A DNA stretch of 10,516 nucleotides from Pseudomonadota bacterium (GTDB lineage: Bacteria > Myxococcota > Polyangia > Polyangiales > Polyangiaceae). Of this stretch, positions 7,087 through 10,516 are shown one piece after another (position 1 is the first letter of the stretch; every line of letters starts with the position of its first letter). The DNA lies in contig JAEZYO010000574.1 in assembly GCA_023419055.1 (NCBI GenBank), positions 1-10,516 on the forward strand, given 5' to 3'. Both the position numbers and the translations under genes were made by a program. The notes beneath the pieces are model-generated. The model was given only the letters and a program-made list of their open reading frames with translations, ran no database searches and had not been told where the DNA came from.

Positions 7087-7106
7087 CGGGCCGCACGACG
7101 GGCCCG
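7087..7106 (+). terminator. GC-rich stem-loop after the antiporter gene
   Basis: CGGGCC (7087-7092) and GGCCCG (7101-7106) form a 6-bp stem with an 8-nt loop, 59 nt after the antiporter stop. A smaller stem GCGAA (7043-7047) and TTCGC (7051-7055) lies just after the stop. Neither has a T-run, so they are weak candidates for a 3' end. Confidence 0.3.
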
Positions 7107-7172
7107 CACATTGCTCCCGGGCGACATCGTCGATGAAGACGTCGGCACACGCCGGTCGCCTCCGTGGTAGAT

Positions 7173-7187
7173 GTCGGCATGGCCGAC
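7173..7187 (+). promoter_or_regulatory. hairpin with the start codon as its loop
   Basis: GTCGGC (7173-7178) and GCCGAC (7182-7187) are perfect complements, and the three bases between them are the ATG chosen as the start of the dCTP deaminase-type gene. A G-T wobble pair (7172 with 7188) could extend the stem. The structure could limit ribosome access. It could also point to the upstream GTG at 7164 as the true start, placing the hairpin inside the coding region. Confidence 0.4.
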
Positions 7188-8294
7188 GCTCGCGCTCCGA
7201 CGCAAGCCGGGACGCTAGGGTACGACGAGCTCTGCGAGCTCGCTCGAGACGGCGCGATCACGAGCTCCGTCGCGCTCGAGCCCGACCAGATCCAGCCAGC
7301 CAGCATCGATCTCACGCTCGCCGAAGAGGCGTACCGCATGCCGGGCAGCATCTTGCCGCTCGAGCACGAACGCGTGAGCGAGCTCGTTCGAGGTTTGGCG
7401 CTCGAGCGCGTCGACCTCTCCGAGCCGCGCTGCCTCTCCCGCGAGCACGTCTACGCGGTGAAGCTCCGGGAGTCGTTCCGGCTCCCGGGCGGCCTCTCCG
7501 GGTACACCAACAGCAAGAGCAGCGCGGGGCGCGTGGACGTGACGACGCGCACCATGGCGGACGGCGGCACGCGCTACGACCGCATTCCGTCGGGCTACTG
7601 GGGCGAGCTCTGGATGGAGCTCATTCCCCGCAGCTTCAACGTGCTGGTCCGCGCCGGAATCAGCCTGAATCAGGCGATCTTCTTCGAGCGCCGCCACGTG
7701 CTCTCGAACGACGAGCTCGGGGAGCTCTACCGGCGCTCGCCGCTGCTCTTCGTCGAAGACGGCGTGGCCGCCGCTCCCGACAAGCACGTGGTCGACGGCC
7801 GCGTCGTGATGACCGCGGAGCTCGGCACGGACGTCGTCGGGTACGTCGCGAAGCGCACCCACCGCCCGCTCGATCTCGGCGCGGTCGGCGCGCACGACGC
7901 CGAGGACTTCTTCGTCCCGATCGAGCGTCCTCGCTCCGGCTACCTCTTCCTCGAGAAGGGTAACTTCTACATCTTCGCGACGCACGAGCGCATCTGGGTC
8001 CCGGCGGACCTGGCTTGTGAGATGCTGCCCTACGACGCGACGGCCGGCGAGTTCCGCGCGCACTACGCCGGGTTCTTCGACCCGGGTTGGGGAATCGTGG
8101 ACGGAGCGGCGGTCGGCGCCAAGGCGGTGCTCGAGGTGCGGTCGCACGAAGACGACCTCATCCTGCGACATGGTCAGCCTATCTGCACCATGGCCTACGA
8201 GACGCTCCGCGGCCCGTGCAGCGCGCTCTACGGGAGCCGCAACAACTCCTACGGCGAGCAGCGCGGCCCGAAGCTCAGCAAGCATTTTCGTTGA
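7179..8294 (+). CDS. two-domain 2'-deoxycytidine 5'-triphosphate deaminase
   Basis: Member of the dCTP deaminase/dUTPase fold, in the long two-domain form (371 aa; E. coli Dcd is 193 aa). The expected role is dCTP to dUTP plus ammonia, feeding dTMP synthesis. Half 1 (about 15-175): QPASIDLTL (39-47), KSSAGR (113-118, the SSxxR nucleotide-binding motif), YDRIPSGYWGELWMELIP (133-150) with Glu147 where E. coli Dcd has its catalytic Glu138, and RAGISLNQ (158-165). Half 2 (about 205-371): strands IFATHERIWVPADL, then AGFFDPGWG (297-305), AVLEV with Glu319, and GQPICTMAYE (332-341). Half 2 lacks an SSxxR motif at the equivalent place, so the halves are not equivalent. The C-terminus (YGSRNNSYGEQRGP) resembles the closing tail of trimeric enzymes. 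The ATG at 7179 is preferred; an in-frame GTG at 7164 would add five residues (MVDVG). Neither has a clear Shine-Dalgarno. The family is confident; the activity of each half is inferred. Confidence 0.9.
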   Translation: MADARAPTQAGTLGYDELCELARDGAITSSVALEPDQIQPASIDLTLAEEAYRMPGSILPLEHERVSELVRGLALERVDLSEPRCLSREHVYAVKLRESFRLPGGLSGYTNSKSSAGRVDVTTRTMADGGTRYDRIPSGYWGELWMELIPRSFNVLVRAGISLNQAIFFERRHVLSNDELGELYRRSPLLFVEDGVAAAPDKHVVDGRVVMTAELGTDVVGYVAKRTHRPLDLGAVGAHDAEDFFVPIERPRSGYLFLEKGNFYIFATHERIWVPADLACEMLPYDATAGEFRAHYAGFFDPGWGIVDGAAVGAKAVLEVRSHEDDLILRHGQPICTMAYETLRGPCSALYGSRNNSYGEQRGPKLSKHFR

Positions 8295-8311
8295 GGTTCG
8301 AGCGGGCGCGA

Positions 8312-8327
8312 CGCCGGGCCCCCGGCG
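8312..8327 (+). terminator. GC-rich stem-loop between the deaminase and FHA-GGDEF genes
   Basis: CGCCGG (8312-8317) and CCGGCG (8322-8327) form a 6-bp stem with a GCCC loop in the 59-bp gap. No T-run follows. It could be a 3' end of the deaminase transcript or a leader structure of the next gene. Confidence 0.3.
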
Positions 8328-8353
8328 GGCGAGGCGTGATAGGCTGACGAGCG

Positions 8354-9271
8354 GTGTCGAACCAGGAACCGAAGAACCGGCCGAGAGGGGTTCCTCTCAC
8401 CATCAAGGCCGAGAGCAGCGAGCTGACGCGAGAGGTGATGCGGCGCGTGAAGGCGCCTCATCGCCCCGTCTTGGTCGTCATGACCGGAAACGATCTCGGA
8501 AAGCGCGTCCTGGTGGAAAAGTCGCTGCTGATCGGCCGCGACCCGGACGCGGACTTGCCGCTCACCGACGGGCAGGTCTCGTGGCATCACGCCCGCATCG
8601 AGGATCGCGGCGACAGCTGGACGCTCGTCGATCTCGGGAGCACCAACGGGACGACCGTGAACGGTGAGGTGAAGCCGGAGTTCGTGCTCGAGCACAACGC
8701 CCGCATCGTCTTCGGCAAGACGGCCGTCGCGTTCGAGCTCCAGGACGAGCTCAAGCAAGCCTACGACAAGAACGTCGAGAACCTCCTCAACACCGACGAT
8801 CTCTCCGGGCTCCTCGTGCGCCGAAAGTTCGATCAGGAGCTCGTGCTGCTCGTGGACGCCGCGCGCCAGAAGGGCGGGCGAGTCGGGATGCTGGTCATGG
8901 ACATGGACGGCATCAAGCAGATCAACGACACGCACGGTCACCTGTTCGGCGCCTACGTGATCGGAGAGACGGGGCGCCTGATCGGCTCCGTGATCCAGGG
9001 AAAGGGCGTCGGCTGCCGCTTCGGCGGCGACGAGTTCCTGGCGGCGCTACCGGACCTCGACATCACCGAGGCCGAGGCGATCGCCCGTCGCATCCACGAG
9101 CAGGTCCAGAGTCATCGCTTCGTGCGGGAGGGGATCACGCTCGAGCCCGGGATCTCGATCGGCGTGGCCGCGTTCCCGGAGGATGCGGCCGACGCCACCG
9201 CGTTGTTCGAGGCCGCCGATCGAGCGATGTATCGCGCCAAGCAAAGCGGCAAGAACCGCGTTTGCCGCTAG
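8354..9271 (+). CDS. FHA-GGDEF protein, probable cyclic dinucleotide synthase
   Basis: Soluble 305-aa signalling protein. Residues 38-128 are an FHA domain, which binds phosphothreonine: GR (61-62), VSWHHA with Ser76 and His79, GSTNGT (95-100), VNG (102-104). A short helix (130-147) links to a GGDEF domain (148-305): DDLSGLLVRRKF (148-159), metal-binding Asp183 in MDMDGIKQIND (182-192), GGDEF (224-228), and the end motif AADRAMYRAKQSGKNRV (287-303). GGDEF domains join two nucleotide triphosphates, usually to c-di-GMP. Two departures are visible. Ala200 stands where PleD has the guanine-reading Asp344, while the PleD Asn335 equivalent (Asn191) is kept. The stretch QGKG (215-218) stands where an inhibitory RxxD site would be. 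The start is GTG 8354 with no strong Shine-Dalgarno. The FHA domain implies control by a Ser/Thr kinase, not encoded here. It converges on the gene ending at 9290. Confidence 0.93.
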   Translation: MSNQEPKNRPRGVPLTIKAESSELTREVMRRVKAPHRPVLVVMTGNDLGKRVLVEKSLLIGRDPDADLPLTDGQVSWHHARIEDRGDSWTLVDLGSTNGTTVNGEVKPEFVLEHNARIVFGKTAVAFELQDELKQAYDKNVENLLNTDDLSGLLVRRKFDQELVLLVDAARQKGGRVGMLVMDMDGIKQINDTHGHLFGAYVIGETGRLIGSVIQGKGVGCRFGGDEFLAALPDLDITEAEAIARRIHEQVQSHRFVREGITLEPGISIGVAAFPEDAADATALFEAADRAMYRAKQSGKNRVCR

Positions 9272-9290
9272 CCGGCGCGCCGCTTCGGCT
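9270..9290. terminator. stem-loop shared by two convergent stops
   Basis: AGCCG (9270-9274) and CGGCT (9286-9290) pair around an 11-nt loop, starting within the TAG of the FHA-GGDEF gene and ending at the stop of the minus-strand gene. The inner bases form a competing 10-bp palindrome CGGCGCGCCG (9273-9282). No T-run exists on either strand, so termination is uncertain. Confidence 0.3.
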
Positions 9291-9637
9291 CACTGGTGCC
9301 CGTGCGCCGGCGGATCGCTCGCGGGGAAGGATTCCCACGAGGCCTCGTCGACCAGATCTCGCTTGCCGTTGCCGAAACGCAGATCGGGGCTCGTCTTGAC
9401 GCGTTGTTTGACGACGCGGACGTTCTCTTTGAGGTTCCGATCCGTGAGCGCGCGCAGCAAGACAGCGCCACCCGCAGCAGAGAGCCCGACCCTGAGCACC
9501 AGGGAGCGGCTGAAGAAGCCGGTAGCCAGAAGGAGGACGCCGGCGCCGGCCTTGGCGAGCTTCCGGAGCTTCTGCTTGTGCTCGATGCTCTTCGCGTGCG
9601 CGAGAATGTCGAACGATTCGAATCCAGATACGGTCAC
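9290..9637 (-). CDS. small membrane protein with C-terminal FPASDPP motif
   Basis: 115 aa. The GTG at 9635-9637 is preceded by AAAGGAG with a 7-nt gap, the best ribosome site in the window, and this fixes the start. Layout: a polar helix (1-27, with HAKSIEHKQKLRKLAK), a hydrophobic stretch (28-63) rich in Gly, Ala and Leu that fits one or two membrane passes like the DUF2892/YgaP type, a basic cytoplasmic-type segment (66-82), and the tail DEASWESFPASDPP (97-110). From memory, the D-E-x-S-x-E-S-F-P-A-S-D-P-P tail recurs at the ends of many small proteobacterial proteins of unknown function. Length and layout are typical of these. A sigma-54-like element lies 45-60 bp upstream. No enzymatic residues are evident. 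Function unknown, possibly envelope stress. Confidence 0.82.
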   Translation of the reverse strand: MTVSGFESFDILAHAKSIEHKQKLRKLAKAGAGVLLLATGFFSRSLVLRVGLSAAGGAVLLRALTDRNLKENVRVVKQRVKTSPDLRFGNGKRDLVDEASWESFPASDPPAHGHQ

Positions 9638-9644
9638 GGGGGGA

Positions 9645-9651
9645 CTCCTTT
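9645..9651 (-). promoter_or_regulatory. strong ribosome binding site deciding the GTG start
   Basis: AAAGGAG on the minus strand, 7 nt before the GTG at 9637. It fixes the start of the small membrane protein and rules out the much longer open frame that runs upstream to about 10195. Confidence 0.75.
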
Positions 9652-9681
9652 GGCGAGAGTTAAGGGTCGAGCGAGGGGTTT

Positions 9682-9697
9682 TGCATCGCGCATGCCA
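9682..9697 (-). promoter_or_regulatory. sigma-54-like promoter for the small membrane protein
   Basis: Minus-strand TGGCATGCGCGATGCA, preceded by C, compares with YTGGCACG-N4-TTGCW: the GG and GC pairs are 10 bp apart as required, with two departures (C to T in the -24 box, the first T of TTGC to A). An A-run follows directly, suiting melting. The predicted transcript start is near 9671, about 34 nt before the GTG and upstream of the AAAGGAG. Confidence 0.45.
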
Positions 9698-9774
9698 GCC
9701 ACCCCCGAGCCATTTCGGCGCGTAGAGCGGCTCCGGCTGCGCGCGCCGCGCCCTCCGGGGCGGGCGTGCCGCGC

Positions 9775-10242
9775 TCAGTGCTGCGTGGCCGGTCGCCCAG
9801 GTGCGCGTTGATGCCTGAGCTCGCCCATGAGCCGTTGCGTTTCGGCCTGCAGGGGAGCGAGGCGCTGCTCGATGAGCGCCCGGGACTCCGGATCCATGGC
9901 GCTGAAATCGGCCCGATAGCTCTTGGTCCCCCGCTCCTCTTCCTCGTCGAGCGCAAGGATTCCGGCTCGTTCTCCGAACGCTGCGGCGGCCCCCTCGAGG
10001 AGCTTCGCCACCGCGCCGAGGACGCCCCCTGACGCCGGCGGTTCCGCTCTCAGCGCGCGAAGCCGTGACTTCAGCTGCTCGGCGCGGTCTTCGTGCGACC
10101 GCAAGCAGGCGCTCAACGTGGAGAAGTGGTCCCTCAAGCTCGGCGCGAGGAGCGCCCGGCGATAGCTTTCGACGAACGCGAGCTCGCGCCGACAAAGCGC
10201 CATCAGCACGTCGATGCTCGAGCTATTTTCGGTAGCCGCCAT
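9775..10242 (-). CDS. DUF2383-type four-helix protein
   Basis: 155 aa, soluble, nearly all helical, and similar to the PA2169/DUF2383 family of ferritin-like four-helix proteins of unknown role. Likely helices at about 9-31 (IDVLMALCRRELAFVESYRRA), 36-64 (with SHEDRAEQLKSRL), 75-108 and 116-143. Charged and aromatic positions typical of the family are visible (Glu20, Tyr27, His50-Glu51, Glu101-Glu103, Tyr109), but a complete metal site cannot be claimed. The start is the ATG at 10240-10242, with GGAGGT 10 nt upstream; longer starts have no support. It is followed after 137 bp by the FPASDPP membrane protein on the same strand, and each gene has its own sigma-54-like element, which suggests related control. 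The C-terminal 15 residues are a polar tail. Confidence 0.85.
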   Translation of the reverse strand: MAATENSSSIDVLMALCRRELAFVESYRRALLAPSLRDHFSTLSACLRSHEDRAEQLKSRLRALRAEPPASGGVLGAVAKLLEGAAAAFGERAGILALDEEEERGTKSYRADFSAMDPESRALIEQRLAPLQAETQRLMGELRHQRAPGRPATQH

Positions 10243-10252
10243 GTAGGGATAG

Positions 10253-10258
10253 ACCTCC
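10253..10258 (-). promoter_or_regulatory. ribosome binding site of the DUF2383 gene
   Basis: GGAGGT on the minus strand, 10 nt before the ATG at 10242. It supports this start over the earlier possible starts in the same frame. Confidence 0.6.
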
Positions 10259-10269
10259 GAGCTCCGCGG

Positions 10270-10285
10270 TGCACGAGCCGTACCA
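10270..10285 (-). promoter_or_regulatory. sigma-54-like element for the DUF2383 gene
   Basis: Minus-strand TGGTACGGCTCGTGCA, preceded by C, fits YTGGCACG-N4-TTGCW with two departures (C to T at the fourth base, the first T of TTGC to G) and the correct 10-bp GG to GC spacing. The predicted start, near 10259, would give a leader of only about 17 nt that begins at the GGAGGT. The bases between -12 and +1 are GC-rich, which weakens the call. Confidence 0.33.
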
Positions 10286-10307
10286 GGCGGTTCGGGTGCG
10301 TCTCGCC

Positions 10308-10516
10308 TCACTCCGTGATCTCGGGGAGCGAGCCGGGTACCTGCGCCGGGACCTCGCGTAGCTCGAGCGGCGCCGCCGTTGCTGCGGGCGGCGCTGCGGC
10401 GAAGGCTCGTCCGACGACGGTAGCGGGCCTCTGGGGGAGCGGATTCGATTTCGGCAGTGGTTTCGCGCTGGGCGCCGGCGGAGTGGGCGCTGCCGGTGGC
10501 TCGACTGGCGTTGGGC
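10308..10516 (-). CDS. C-terminal end of a Pro/Ala-rich protein (partial)
   Basis: An open minus-strand frame enters from the window edge and ends at a TGA (10308-10310). About 69 residues are visible. They are rich in Pro and Ala with scattered Lys/Arg (for example PPAAPTPPAPSAKPLPKS), then LELREVPAQVPGSLPEITE at the end. Such composition suits a disordered tail or linker of an envelope or signalling protein. The stop lies 22 bp before the sigma-54-like element of the next gene. The opposite strand is also open here, so coding is probable rather than certain. Confidence 0.45.
   Translation of the reverse strand, partial: PTPVEPPAAPTPPAPSAKPLPKSNPLPQRPATVVGRAFAAAPPAATAAPLELREVPAQVPGSLPEITE

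Noticed and set aside
7143..7159. CGGCACACGCCGGTCGC as a sigma-54 promoter of the deaminase gene
   Set aside because: The -24 part resembles the consensus, but the required GC at -12 is missing at the correct spacing.
5079..7205. 708-residue open frame on the minus strand across the antiporter gene
   Set aside because: Full of Arg, Asp, His, Glu and Gln with no domain, the usual antisense shadow of a high-GC membrane protein gene; the plus frame has clear antiporter motifs.
7215..8285. 356-residue open frame on the minus strand
   Set aside because: Antisense shadow of the dCTP deaminase-type gene, with biased composition and no motif.
9638..10195. Upstream extension of the small membrane protein to a 301-residue product
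   Set aside because: The extension is Arg/Ala/Pro-rich, overlaps the DUF2383 gene in another frame, and lacks a ribosome site, whereas GTG 9637 has AAAGGAG at 7 nt.
1..10516. CRISPR arrays, tRNA/rRNA genes, insertion sequences, phage or defence genes
   Set aside because: No regular repeat-spacer pattern, RNA-gene signature, transposase, integrase or recognised defence protein was seen on either strand.

Overview
High-GC bacterial chromosome (roughly two thirds G+C by eye, strong G/C preference at third codon positions, so long open frames run antisense to real genes). The gene content (FHA-GGDEF signalling protein, FHA and sigma-54 style regulation, two-domain dCTP deaminase, FPASDPP-tail membrane protein) suggests a myxobacterium-like Deltaproteobacterium/Myxococcota. 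This is an inference from style, because no rRNA or other taxonomic marker is present. No insertion sequence, integrase, tRNA, rRNA or CRISPR array was seen.

Layout. 1-239 (+): C-terminal end of an unrecognised protein. 259-1680 (-): conserved protein of unknown function, 473 aa. 1772-3709 (-): ABC-F ATPase of YbiT type with an added C-terminal coiled coil. 3710-4112: divergent intergenic region of about 400 bp with several dyads, ending in a near-perfect sigma-54 promoter. 4113-5255 (+): membrane acyltransferase 3 (OafA type) with a TTG start. 5337-7028 (+): YbaL/KefB-type cation:proton antiporter with a TrkA-N domain, preceded by a perfect 16-bp palindrome. 7179-8294 (+): two-domain dCTP deaminase-type protein whose ATG lies in a hairpin loop. 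8354-9271 (+): FHA-GGDEF protein. 9290-9637 (-): small membrane protein with a C-terminal FPASDPP motif. 9775-10242 (-): DUF2383-type four-helix protein. 10308-10516 (-): probable Pro/Ala-rich C-terminal end of another protein.

How it fits together. The window looks like ordinary chromosome with housekeeping functions (translation-associated ATPase, nucleotide metabolism) next to envelope and stress functions (surface acylation, K+/H+ exchange, small membrane and helical-bundle proteins). No single operon ties them together. The most notable points are: (i) a GGDEF domain in which the Asp that reads guanine in PleD is replaced by Ala and the RxxD inhibitory site is absent, raising the question of a non-standard cyclic dinucleotide product; (ii) three sigma-54-like -24/-12 elements, each correctly placed before a gene (4061, and on the minus strand 9697 and 10285), two of them before neighbouring small stress-type genes; and (iii) strong dyads at translation or transcription start regions. 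No complete new multi-gene system was identified.
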